From NCBI RefSeq assembly GCF_030209475.1, contig NZ_JARVRW010000001.1, forward strand, positions 248,001-312,000: a stretch of DNA of 64,000 bases, written 5' to 3'. Source of the DNA: Microbacterium sp. lyk4-40-TSB-66. Its GTDB lineage: Bacteria > Actinomycetota > Actinomycetes > Actinomycetales > Microbacteriaceae. Every line of letters starts with the position of its first letter. Position 1 is the stretch's first letter. The position numbers and the translations under genes are program-made. Below, piece after piece: positions 7,885-19,764 of this stretch. The notes below the pieces were generated by a model. The model did not search any database. It was not told the origin of the DNA and worked only from the letters and a program-made list of their open reading frames with translations.

Positions 7885-9306
7885 TCAGCGGCTTCGAAGG
7901 TACGTCTCGAGGCTGCTCGACCAGTTCGGCGTCGTCACACCCTGCGTGTGCGCGCGTGTCAGATCGAGCACGCTGTTCCGCGGCCGGGGGGAGACGGGGG
8001 CGGTGGCCGCGGCGAAATACTCCTGGGTGCTGATGCCCGTGACACGGTCCGGGTCGTGCCCGGTGAGCCGGAAGACCTCACGCGCAACGTCACACCAGGT
8101 GCCCGCGTCACCCGAACCTGTGACGTTGTACACGCCGCTCGGCGCGCCCACGTGGAGGAGATGGCGGATGGCGGACGCGATATCGACCGTGAACGTGAGC
8201 CTGCCGACTTGATCGTCGACGACTCGTGGGTTCACCCCACGTTCCGCCAAGGAGGCCATGGTGCGGACGAAGTTACCTCCGTCGCCGATCACCCAGCTCG
8301 TGCGGATCACGTAATACTGGGCGGTCGTACTGGCCGCGGCGTCGCCGGCGGCCTTTGTCTGCGCGTACACCCCCAACGGAGAAACGGGATCATCCTCTGT
8401 ATAGGCGCCGTCCTTCGTCCCGTCGAAGACGTAGTCGCTCGACACGTGCACGAGGGTCACACCGTGCACGGTTGCGATGCGGGAGAGGTTCGCAACGGCA
8501 CTGGCGTTGGCGGCCCACGCTTCGGCCCGCCCATCAGGGCTCTCCGCAGCGTCGACGCGGGTGTAGCCGGCGGCGTTGATGATGACGGAGTAGTCACGCC
8601 ATCGGCGGGCTCTGTCGAGATCCGGCGAGGTCAGGTCGAGGTCGTCGCGGGCTGCATACTCGATCCACGGATGCTCGCCGAACTCCTTGCGCAGCGCACG
8701 TCCCAGTTGCCCGCCGGCTCCTGTTACCAGAACCTTTTTGGGAGGCATGGGGACGACGTCGGCGAGGCGCGGATGGTTCTTGTCCTTCTCGCTGATCTCC
8801 ACCTCGCTCAGCGGGATGGGCCATTCCACGGCCACGGTCTCGTCCGCGAGGTTCAGGAAAGTGTAAGTCGCGTCGGCGGACCAGTGGTCGTTCACTAAGT
8901 ACGTGTAGGCGGTGTCCGGTTCCAACGTCTGATAGGAATTGCCGACGCCGCGGGGCACGAAAATGGCACGGGACGGGTCGATTTCTGCGGTGTAGACCGC
9001 CCCAAAGGTGTCACCTTCCCGTAGATCGACCCATGCTCCGAAAATGCGACCGGTGGCGACGGATACGAATTTATCCCACGGCTCCGCGTGAATTCCGCGC
9101 GTGGTTCCGACCGCATCATTGAAGGAGATGTTGTTCTGCACGGGACCGAAGTCGGGCAGATCGATGCCCCCCGACGTCATCTTCTCGCGCTGCCAGTTCT
9201 CTTTGAACCAGCCTCGTGCATCGCCGTGTACGGGCAGATCGAGAATGACGAGTCCAGGAATGGGTGTGGGCTCGCTCCGCAGGGATCGGCCGAACTCGAG
9301 CGTCAA
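7885..9306 (-). CDS. rmlCD: Fused dTDP-4-dehydrorhamnose 3,5-epimerase / dTDP-4-dehydrorhamnose reductase
   Basis: This 473-residue bifunctional enzyme covers the last two steps of dTDP-L-rhamnose synthesis. Residues about 1-185 are the RmlC cupin (DARGWFKENW, NNISFNDAVGTTRGIHAE with the catalytic-type His, FVPRGVGNSYQTL). Residues about 190-473 are the RmlD SDR, with the NAD(P)-binding VLVTGAGGQLGRALR, VHVSSDYVFDG, and a Tyr-x3-Lys active site in YAQTKAAGD. The TTG start lies 3 nt after the rmlB stop, and no other start fits the gap. It is the last gene of the operon that includes rmlA and rmlB. RmlC-RmlD fusions are known in Microbacteriaceae and relatives. Confidence 0.93.
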   Translation of the reverse strand: MTLEFGRSLRSEPTPIPGLVILDLPVHGDARGWFKENWQREKMTSGGIDLPDFGPVQNNISFNDAVGTTRGIHAEPWDKFVSVATGRIFGAWVDLREGDTFGAVYTAEIDPSRAIFVPRGVGNSYQTLEPDTAYTYLVNDHWSADATYTFLNLADETVAVEWPIPLSEVEISEKDKNHPRLADVVPMPPKKVLVTGAGGQLGRALRKEFGEHPWIEYAARDDLDLTSPDLDRARRWRDYSVIINAAGYTRVDAAESPDGRAEAWAANASAVANLSRIATVHGVTLVHVSSDYVFDGTKDGAYTEDDPVSPLGVYAQTKAAGDAAASTTAQYYVIRTSWVIGDGGNFVRTMASLAERGVNPRVVDDQVGRLTFTVDIASAIRHLLHVGAPSGVYNVTGSGDAGTWCDVAREVFRLTGHDPDRVTGISTQEYFAAATAPVSPRPRNSVLDLTRAHTQGVTTPNWSSSLETYLRSR

Positions 9307-9309
9307 GAC

Positions 9310-11186
<1,877 letters not shown>

Positions 11187-11220
11187 CCTGCCAGGTGGGA
11201 GAGCGGCCCCGTTACCGCCC

Positions 11221-12990
11221 TCACGGCAGTCGCCGCAGCTGGAGCGTCTGCCCGGGGGCATACTCTCGCTCTGCGACCAGCTCGCCGGGCTCCCCGATCA
11301 CGCCCGCGTGGACGGTGCAACGACTGTCGAGCAGCAGCCAGCCGACGTCGGCGGCTTCGGCCATCTCGGGCGTGATCTTCTGCTTATTGAACCGCGCGTC
11401 CATGACCTCCTGCACGGCATCGCGATTCTCTGGCCACGCCATGCCGAGGTAGTAGAAGACCATGGCTGCACCCGAGGTGGCCTTGATCGTGCGGTCGTCA
11501 AGGCAGTGGTCGACCATGAGCAGGCGGTCGTCCACCGACTCCGTGGATCGTGCCAGATCGGCTGCAGCTGCCGCGTTCGGGGAATCCGGGTTCCACGTCT
11601 GCAGCATTTCGGTATCGCGGGTGAAGTGCACGAGGTCGGAGAGTCCTACGACGTAGACGAGCGCGCAGACGGCAGCGAGTGCCTTCGTCGCGCTGAGCCG
11701 CCGCCGCGTTCCGGCATCTGGACCTCGCGAACCCACGAGGTTCGCGCCCGCGACGAGGGTCAGAACTCCGCAGAAGAGGAAACAGTCGATCCAAAAGCGG
11801 TAGGGCTCGGCATTCGCCCCCCAGAGGTCGTTCAGGCTGAGCACCACCCATACCGTCGCCGCTGCTGCAGTCAGCGCGACAGAGGCGGCGACGCGTCGGT
11901 GGATCGCGATAGCCAGAACGACGAACAGGGGAAGGGCGACGACGGTGGCAGCGAAAAGGGCGTCCGGTCGGGCAACGCCCAGGTCGACATTGGAGGCGAC
12001 GCGGTAGGTCAGGAATGGGTCGCCCTCTCGGATGCCGGAGAGCGTCCACAGGATCTGCGGCGCCGCCGCCACCGCGAAGACGGCCGCACAGGCAGCGAGT
12101 CGCCCTCGGGTGATGAGCACTCCTCGTATGAGGCCGGGGACGGCGGGGAGCATGCCGAGGACGAGAGTCGGAAGCTGACCGGCGGACGTAGCGACGACGG
12201 GTCCGATGACGAAGAGGACGGGGACCGCGAGCACGGTGCTCGCGACCCACCAGCGTCGCCCCGGACGTACCAGGAACATCGCCGCGACGGTGAAGGCGAC
12301 GACGTATGCGCCAGTGAGGAAACTGTAGGTCTGAAAGCTCGACAGGACGCCCAGAACGGCCATCGCACCGGCGGAGACGACAGCGCGCGCGGTCGGCCGT
12401 GTGGGGCGGAGCCACACCGCGGCCAGTGCGCTCAGCGCCACGATGATGAGGCACAGCCCGGCCGTCTCCGCATTGTTGGAGAACATGACGCCGTACGGGC
12501 CCCACAGCACGGCGTGAGAGGACAAGGGTCGGTACCAGCCCTCGCCGTCCGGGGCGGTGAAGGCGAGGACACCGGTGAAGAACGGCAGGGGCGCGAAGAA
12601 CCCCGCCCAGCTTCGCCGTGAGACCCGAATGAGACACAGCGCGAGTGCGACGACGGCTGCGAGCTGCAGGGTGAGCGAGACGAGATTCCACGCGGTGATG
12701 GGCTCGAGTCCGAGGATGCGAGCGACCAGGCCGACCGCGGTGTAGTAAGCCCGGGGGTAGTGATTGACGCCGGTCTCGGTGACCGGCTCATGATTGCCGA
12801 GGTCGCCGTCGGAGACGTTGCTGACCATGCTGAGGTAGCCCAGCTGATCGTGCCACGCGAACTTGCGGATGGCACGGAGGGGCCCGGGAGCCGCGGTGAG
12901 CAGCGCCCAGAACAGCGTGCCGGCGTAGACGAGCGCGGAGAACACCAGTCCGATCACCCCGACGAGGCGACGGCGGGAGGAGGTTGTCAC
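11221..12990 (-). CDS. Multi-pass membrane protein, probable GT-C glycosyltransferase
   Basis: A 589-residue integral membrane protein with roughly 11-13 hydrophobic segments and a C-terminal extracytoplasmic region of about 120 residues. The first extracytoplasmic loop contains [12 protein letters not shown]. An acidic residue in this loop is the usual catalytic position of GT-C enzymes, which use polyprenyl-phosphate sugars outside the membrane. The GTG start overlaps the preceding SDR gene by 4 nt. The same operon encodes a GtrA-type flippase and a polyprenyl-phosphate GT2, so this protein is the natural candidate for the final transferase. No close named family was recognised. Confidence 0.65.
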   Translation of the reverse strand: MTTSSRRRLVGVIGLVFSALVYAGTLFWALLTAAPGPLRAIRKFAWHDQLGYLSMVSNVSDGDLGNHEPVTETGVNHYPRAYYTAVGLVARILGLEPITAWNLVSLTLQLAAVVALALCLIRVSRRSWAGFFAPLPFFTGVLAFTAPDGEGWYRPLSSHAVLWGPYGVMFSNNAETAGLCLIIVALSALAAVWLRPTRPTARAVVSAGAMAVLGVLSSFQTYSFLTGAYVVAFTVAAMFLVRPGRRWWVASTVLAVPVLFVIGPVVATSAGQLPTLVLGMLPAVPGLIRGVLITRGRLAACAAVFAVAAAPQILWTLSGIREGDPFLTYRVASNVDLGVARPDALFAATVVALPLFVVLAIAIHRRVAASVALTAAAATVWVVLSLNDLWGANAEPYRFWIDCFLFCGVLTLVAGANLVGSRGPDAGTRRRLSATKALAAVCALVYVVGLSDLVHFTRDTEMLQTWNPDSPNAAAAADLARSTESVDDRLLMVDHCLDDRTIKATSGAAMVFYYLGMAWPENRDAVQEVMDARFNKQKITPEMAEAADVGWLLLDSRCTVHAGVIGEPGELVAEREYAPGQTLQLRRLP

Positions 12991-13907
12991 GCGGTACCGC
13001 CTCCCCGGGCGAGAAGGCGTGCGCGGAAGAGCTTGTCGAGCCCCTCAGGGAGCGTGGTGGAGACGAGACGGTCGAGCTCGGGCCATACCTCGGACCGTAC
13101 GCGCAGGTCGGAGGCTTGTCCGCCCGACCGGTCTTGGCCGAGGGTGATGCGCGAACGCTGCCGTCGCAACCGCGTGGCCTCTCCGAGCAACGCTCCGATC
13201 GATACCGCTGTCATTGCGCCGATGATCTTGGTGACGGTGACGCCGGATGGCTCCTCGGCGAGACGCCGCATTCCTGCTACGACGACGCGACCGCAATCAT
13301 CCTCATAGATGTAGTCGCGGAGGGTGTCGAGCGAGACGTAAAGGGAGACGGGACGGCCCGAGACGTAGCTGTCGGTGATGACGGAGATGAGCCCTTGGCC
13401 TTTCGCCATGTCCTGTCCGGGGCCATAAAGATTGGTTATGCGACCGACGAAGGCGCGCCAGCCCGCGCGCGACGCCGAGGCGGTGAGGAGTTGCTCCATC
13501 TCCAGTTTGGCGAAGCCGTAGTTCGACCCCGGGGCCACCGGCGACCGCTCGGTGAACGGGGGGTTCGGCGACAACGCGAACGCGCCCCCGACGGAGGAGG
13601 CAAGGAAGAATCTTACGTCGCGTCCGGTGAAAACTTCGACGAATGAGTCGAGCGCACGACGAAAGAGCTCGACCTCGAGGTCGAGGTCTACCTTCGGCGT
13701 CGACGTGACGCCACGGCCGGCGCACCAGTAGATCTCCATCGGACCATCGGACGACGCGAACGTCGCCGCGTGCTCGCGGAGGTCTGCCAGCGCCTCGTCG
13801 ATGTCGCCCCACCTGACCGGACGGACGACACCCGGGAGACCCCGTTCACGTTCGACTGCACGCCCGAGAAGGCCTCTGCCAATCACCCAGGCGTTGTCAT
13901 TTTCCAT
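12987..13907 (-). CDS. NAD-dependent epimerase/dehydratase family protein (extended SDR)
   Basis: 306 residues. The N-terminal nucleotide-binding motif is AWVIGRGLLGRAV, a G-x-G-x2-G variant of the extended SDR type. A Ser (FFLASSVGGAF) and YGFAK supply the Ser and Tyr-x3-Lys active-site elements, and GRITNLYGPGQ and DTLRDYIYEDDC match the substrate and cofactor region of nucleotide-sugar epimerases. The N-terminus is shortened compared with GalE/RmlB. It overlaps its upstream and downstream neighbours (11 and 4 nt), so it is a core part of the operon. Likely role: make a modified nucleotide sugar for the encoded glycan; the substrate is unknown. Confidence 0.78.
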   Translation of the reverse strand: MENDNAWVIGRGLLGRAVERERGLPGVVRPVRWGDIDEALADLREHAATFASSDGPMEIYWCAGRGVTSTPKVDLDLEVELFRRALDSFVEVFTGRDVRFFLASSVGGAFALSPNPPFTERSPVAPGSNYGFAKLEMEQLLTASASRAGWRAFVGRITNLYGPGQDMAKGQGLISVITDSYVSGRPVSLYVSLDTLRDYIYEDDCGRVVVAGMRRLAEEPSGVTVTKIIGAMTAVSIGALLGEATRLRRQRSRITLGQDRSGGQASDLRVRSEVWPELDRLVSTTLPEGLDKLFRARLLARGGGTA

Positions 13908-14904
13908 CGTTGGCGTGCCCGAGTGGTCCGGACGCCGGATCGCGCACGATCAGGTACGGAGGTCGTCCCATGGCCATATTGACGGCGACTCCGAGGTACT
14001 CGGCGACGATACCGAGCGAGACGAGAATGAGGCCCGTCCCCAAGGCCGTGAGCACCATCTGAGAGGTCCAGCCTTCGGGGATGTCCCCTGACGCGAAGCG
14101 CATGACGACGAGATAGACCGCAAAGAGGATGCCGCCCACGAAGAACAACGCACCCGCGGCCGTGACGAGCCGCAGACCGCGAGTACCCGACGTGAGGATC
14201 ATCCGCCAGAAGTGGGCCATGAGACGGCGGTAGGAGTAGCCCGAACGTCGGTCACCCTCCTCGCGTAACTGAACGGGCGAGGTGACGATCCGAGCGGCGA
14301 CCCATCCAAGGGCGACGTCGAGGTAAACCCCGGTCCCCGCATAGGCGGCGACGCTTCGCGCGACTTCGCCGAGAATGAGCCGATAGCTGTTGAAGTGGGA
14401 TGCCCGGCCACCACCGAAGACGGTCTCGAGGATGCGCTTGGAGGCTTTCGACGCGGCGTTCCTCACAGCGCCGTGCGGGGGCCGGTTCGTCGGATCGGCG
14501 TAGACCACGTCCGCCCGATCGTCTAATGCGGTGTCGAGGAGATTCCCGATGAAGGCGGGGTCGTGCTGACCGTCCTCATCGAGAGTGACGACCCATTCGC
14601 CGCCCGAGGATGCGATCCCGGCGAGGGTCGCGGCATGCTGACCGAAGTTTCTGCTCAACCAGACCGGACGAACCCATGAGTGCTCGGCGGCCAACTCGCG
14701 GATGACCACATCGGACCGATCGGGGCCGTGATCGTAGGCCGTGATGACCTCGGTCACGCGCGCCGAGCGGCCCCGCGGTGTGCGGAAGCCCTCGACGAGC
14801 GGGATTATCTCCGACAGGACTCCGCGGAGTGTCCGCTCTGCCTGGTAGACGGGGATGACGATCGTGACGCCGTGGACGTGAGGTCCGGTTTCGGGAGCGT
14901 TCAT
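13897..14904 (-). CDS. GT2 glycosyltransferase, polyprenyl-phosphate sugar synthase type (GtrB/DPM1-like)
   Basis: 335 residues. The N-terminal GT2 domain has VTIVIPVYQAERTL, the RNFGQHAATLAGI segment and the metal-binding LDEDGQHDP. Two C-terminal membrane segments (about 245-270 and 280-305) are typical of GtrB/ArnC-type enzymes that load a sugar onto undecaprenyl phosphate at the inner membrane face. The ATG overlaps the preceding GT2 stop (ATGA). With the GtrA-like protein at 15728 and the GT-C-like protein at 11221 it forms a plausible three-component glycan-decoration system. The sugar is unknown. Confidence 0.85.
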   Translation of the reverse strand: MNAPETGPHVHGVTIVIPVYQAERTLRGVLSEIIPLVEGFRTPRGRSARVTEVITAYDHGPDRSDVVIRELAAEHSWVRPVWLSRNFGQHAATLAGIASSGGEWVVTLDEDGQHDPAFIGNLLDTALDDRADVVYADPTNRPPHGAVRNAASKASKRILETVFGGGRASHFNSYRLILGEVARSVAAYAGTGVYLDVALGWVAARIVTSPVQLREEGDRRSGYSYRRLMAHFWRMILTSGTRGLRLVTAAGALFFVGGILFAVYLVVMRFASGDIPEGWTSQMVLTALGTGLILVSLGIVAEYLGVAVNMAMGRPPYLIVRDPASGPLGHANDGK

Positions 14905-15731
14905 CGCATTCTCCGCTTCAGGATCCAGTAGGAGATTTGCCGGGCTCGAGCCATGAGCGTCGCACGGAGGTTGCCCACCACGACATCGACGCTCGACACG
15001 GCGTGCGGATGCTCACGGTGGACCGCGCGGTGGAAGTCCTTCGCCTGGGAAGCCTGATCGCGCACCAGCGCCACGCTCCACTGCGACGCGCTCATGCGGA
15101 AGGTGGCGCCTGTGTTGAGGTCGGGAACGAAGTCGCCGCGCATGAGCACCTCGCAGTAGGTTGCCTGATCGATCAGGTATGGGAAGTCACCGCGCCATCC
15201 ACCCGCGGACGCCAGCTCGTCGCGACGCATCATGACGGACGCCGGCTCTCCGAACAGGTTCGAACCGGCGCGCACTGCCGCGCGCACGGCGCGGGCGCCC
15301 GTCATGCGCCGACGCAGCCCGCGAAGCCCCCAGCCCGAGAAGAGGACACCGCCCTTGGCATCCACGATGTCGCGGCGGCACGCGGTCAAGGCGACGCCCG
15401 GATCCTCGAGGATGCGCATCTGCCGTTCCAGGGTGCCCGGCATGACGATGTCGTCGCCGCATACCAGTTTGAGGAGTTCGCCGCGGGCGCTCTCGGTGAC
15501 GCGGTTCCAGTTGCGGGGTGCGCCACCGCCGGCAGGTGTCTCGAGGATGGTCACGCGCTCGTCGTCTTCGAACCGCCGGATCTGCTCGAGCGTGTCGTCG
15601 GTGGAAGCGTGGTCCGCAACGACAAGCTCGAGGTCGACGGACCTGTCGGCCAGCACGGAGCGCATCGTCTCCGCGATCGTCCTGCCGTTGTTGTATGCCG
15701 GGATCACGACGCTGAGTCGGGGTGCCGTCAC
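14901..15731 (-). CDS. Glycosyltransferase family 2
   Basis: 276 residues. The GT-A fold starts at once with RLSVVIPAYNNGRTI, followed by VVADHASTDDT and the LLKLVCGDDIVMPG metal-binding region. The GTG start at 15731 overlaps the GtrA-family stop (GTGA) and directly precedes the conserved N-terminus, so the longer open frame upstream was not used. There are no obvious membrane segments; the C-terminus is basic (ILKRRMR) and may sit at the membrane. Donor and acceptor are unknown. Confidence 0.85.
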   Translation of the reverse strand: MTAPRLSVVIPAYNNGRTIAETMRSVLADRSVDLELVVADHASTDDTLEQIRRFEDDERVTILETPAGGGAPRNWNRVTESARGELLKLVCGDDIVMPGTLERQMRILEDPGVALTACRRDIVDAKGGVLFSGWGLRGLRRRMTGARAVRAAVRAGSNLFGEPASVMMRRDELASAGGWRGDFPYLIDQATYCEVLMRGDFVPDLNTGATFRMSASQWSVALVRDQASQAKDFHRAVHREHPHAVSSVDVVVGNLRATLMARARQISYWILKRRMR

Positions 15732-16177
15732 GAGACCTTCTTCCTTCGGAACGAGAATCGGCTGTGGCCGACGTAACTGACGATGGTCGTCACGAACACG
15801 ATGAGCGCTTGGGCGACGATGGGCTGCAGGCCCGCCAGCTCCACCAAAAGGGGGAGCAGGAGAGCGTTGATGCCGAGCGACACGAGATAGATGCTCTCGA
15901 AGCGCGCGAGATCGATCCACACGTGGCCGCGGACGCGGAAGACGAATCGGCGATACAGCACGAAGGCGCACAGGACGGAAGCCACATGCGCGAACAGCAG
16001 AGTCGCCATGTACCCCCAGACCCGGCCGATGCTGAGTTCGAACAGTGCGAACCACGCGAAGCCGACCACGGTATTTATGACGCCGACGATCAGGAACGCC
16101 ACACGACGATCCTTGACGAGGCGAAGCAGGGGCCCGTCGGGTCCGGACATGCCTCCGACGTTTTCGCGCTCAGCCAC
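15728..16177 (-). CDS. GtrA family membrane protein
   Basis: 149 residues with four predicted membrane helices (about 27-47, 55-75, 92-112 and 118-138). GtrA proteins are thought to move, or help move, polyprenyl-phosphate sugars across the membrane. The motif FLIVGVINTVVGFAWF at the start of helix 1 and the basic end FSFRRKK are typical of the family. A GTG start is used, preceded by a GAGAGGG-like ribosome site. It is the first gene of the minus-strand operon. Confidence 0.85.
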   Translation of the reverse strand: MAERENVGGMSGPDGPLLRLVKDRRVAFLIVGVINTVVGFAWFALFELSIGRVWGYMATLLFAHVASVLCAFVLYRRFVFRVRGHVWIDLARFESIYLVSLGINALLLPLLVELAGLQPIVAQALIVFVTTIVSYVGHSRFSFRRKKVS

Positions 16178-17686
<1,509 letters not shown>

Positions 17687-17702
17687 GCGCAGAAAGCGAC
17701 CG

Positions 17703-19601
17703 ATGAACCAGACAGTTCGCCCCGAGTCCTACGCGACCGTCAATCACACGGTCTTCCCGGTCCGCGGTGTCGCCGAGGTGTCGTCGCTCTACGTCGACAC
17801 GGGTGACGGAAGCGGCTCGCAGCCCGGTGAGAGTTATGAGATCAATGATCGCCGATCGATCAAGGTCTTCCCCCACCGCCGTGTGTCGATGGGTACGTTC
17901 TTCAACGCCTTTCCTGCCAGCTACTGGCAGCGTTTCACTGACGTGCGTGCCGTGCGCCTCGTAGTCCGCTTGTCGGGCCGAGGCCTCCTGTCGGTCTACA
18001 AGTCGAGCGCACGTGGCCGTTCGTCGGCGGTTGCATCTCAGTCGTTCAGCGACGAGACGGTTGAGATCGACCTCCCTCTCACTTCGTTCATCGACGGAGG
18101 GTTCTATTGGTTCGACGTGGCCTGCGCCGATACCGCGGCCACGCTCGAGAGTGCGGAATGGCGGGTCCCCGACACCCGCAAGGTGCACGGCACGGTGACA
18201 GTGGGCATCACGACCTTCAACCGTCCGACGTATGCCCTGGACCAGCTGATCGCCGTCGGTGAGGACGAGGGGATCAACGACGTCCTCGACACGCTGCTGT
18301 TGGTCGACCAGGGCACCGACCTCGTCCAGGATCAGGCAGGGTACCCGGCCGCCGCAGAAGTGCTGGGCGACCGCCTGCGCGTCATCCGCCAGGCTAATCT
18401 CGGTGGTTCCGGCGGATTCGGCCGGGCCATGCTCGAGACTCTCCGTGGCGAGCGGAGCCGGTACGTCCTGCTCCTCGATGATGACGCGATCTCAGAGCCC
18501 GAAGCGATCCTCCGCAGCGTTCGATTCGCCGATTTCTGCCTGAAGCCCACGATCGTCGGCGGAGGCATGCTGCACCTCGACGAGCGCGCTGTGCTGTACA
18601 CGCAGGGCGAGGTGTGGGACTACGGCCGAAGCTGGATGCGCCCGTCGGGCGAGAGCGAGTACGACCACGACTTCGCGGAAGACACCCTCCGCGCGACGCC
18701 CGAGTTGCACCGCCGTCTGACGGCCGACTTCAACGGTTGGTGGATGTGCCTCATCCCGACCGAGGTGCTGGACAGAATCGGCCTCGCGCTGCCGGTCTTC
18801 CTCAAGTTCGACGACATCGAATTCTCGTTGCGTGCCGGCGACCAGGGATACCCCACGGTGTGCCTGCCCGGCGTGGCGGTGTGGCACATGGCCTGGCATG
18901 ACAAGGACCCGTCCCGCACCTGGGAGGAGTACTTCATCCACCGAAACCGGTGGATCACCGGCATGCTCCACCCGGGCGGCAAGCGCGGTGCGGGTCTGCC
19001 GCTGTTGTCCTTCCTCGGCGACGTCAAGTTGCTGTTCATGCTGCAGTACTCCACGGTGCGTCTGCGGCATGAGGCCCTCGCCGACCTCCTGCGCGGGCCC
19101 GAGGTGCTCCCCGAACTGCTCCCGCGACGCCAGGCCGAGATCCGGGCGATGCGCGGCGACTACAGTGACGCCCGCGTCGTCGAGGACCTGTCCGATCTGC
19201 CTGTCGTCCGACGGGCCCCGGGCGCGCGCGGCACGGTGCGTCGTCCTACCAACCCGGTCGCAGCGCTCGCCCTGGCCGCACGAGTGGCCATACGTCAGCT
19301 GTTGGTACGAGAGACGGCTCACAGCCGACAGCACCCCGAGCGGATCATCCCCGCACCTGACATCTCGTGGTGGCGGTTCTCCGATATCGACTCGGCTCTG
19401 GTCACGTCGCCGGACGGCATCGGTGTCGCCTGGTACCAGCGCGATCGGGCGCTCATGCGCCGGACCCTTGCGAAGAGCGTCCTGCTGCACATCAACCTCT
19501 GGCGGCGTTTCCCGCGTCTGTCGGCACGCTACCGCGACGGCCTCGAGAACATCACCAGCCCCGCTGCGTGGGACCGGGTCTTCTCAGACACCTCACGCTG
19601 A
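17703..19601 (+). CDS. glfT2: GlfT2-type polymerising galactofuranosyltransferase
   Basis: 632 residues, close to mycobacterial GlfT2 (637). An N-terminal beta-rich domain (about 1-155) precedes a GT-A domain with TVGITTFNRP, the NLGGSGGFGRAM loop, DDD at 259-261, Trp-Trp at 347-348, FDDIEF at 370-375 and VWH with His396. These correspond to the metal-binding Asp residues, acceptor-site Trp pair, catalytic Asp region and metal-binding His known from M. tuberculosis GlfT2. A helical C-terminal region follows. GlfT2 builds a galactan with alternating beta-(1-5) and beta-(1-6) galactofuranose. The presence of glf immediately upstream strengthens the call; the linkage made here is inferred. Confidence 0.9.
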   Translation: MNQTVRPESYATVNHTVFPVRGVAEVSSLYVDTGDGSGSQPGESYEINDRRSIKVFPHRRVSMGTFFNAFPASYWQRFTDVRAVRLVVRLSGRGLLSVYKSSARGRSSAVASQSFSDETVEIDLPLTSFIDGGFYWFDVACADTAATLESAEWRVPDTRKVHGTVTVGITTFNRPTYALDQLIAVGEDEGINDVLDTLLLVDQGTDLVQDQAGYPAAAEVLGDRLRVIRQANLGGSGGFGRAMLETLRGERSRYVLLLDDDAISEPEAILRSVRFADFCLKPTIVGGGMLHLDERAVLYTQGEVWDYGRSWMRPSGESEYDHDFAEDTLRATPELHRRLTADFNGWWMCLIPTEVLDRIGLALPVFLKFDDIEFSLRAGDQGYPTVCLPGVAVWHMAWHDKDPSRTWEEYFIHRNRWITGMLHPGGKRGAGLPLLSFLGDVKLLFMLQYSTVRLRHEALADLLRGPEVLPELLPRRQAEIRAMRGDYSDARVVEDLSDLPVVRRAPGARGTVRRPTNPVAALALAARVAIRQLLVRETAHSRQHPERIIPAPDISWWRFSDIDSALVTSPDGIGVAWYQRDRALMRRTLAKSVLLHINLWRRFPRLSARYRDGLENITSPAAWDRVFSDTSR

Positions 19602-19764
19602 CGTCGCGAGACCGGCGGCAGTCGCGGCATCGTCCGCGGCTGCCGCCTTCGTCTGCGACGCGTCGTCGTCGACCAGTGGAACGATCACGATGTCGTGGCC
19701 GGCGTGCGTCGAATCGCGTCAGCGAGGCGCTCCCCGACCGACAGCGCGAGCGTAGCCGCCAGCG

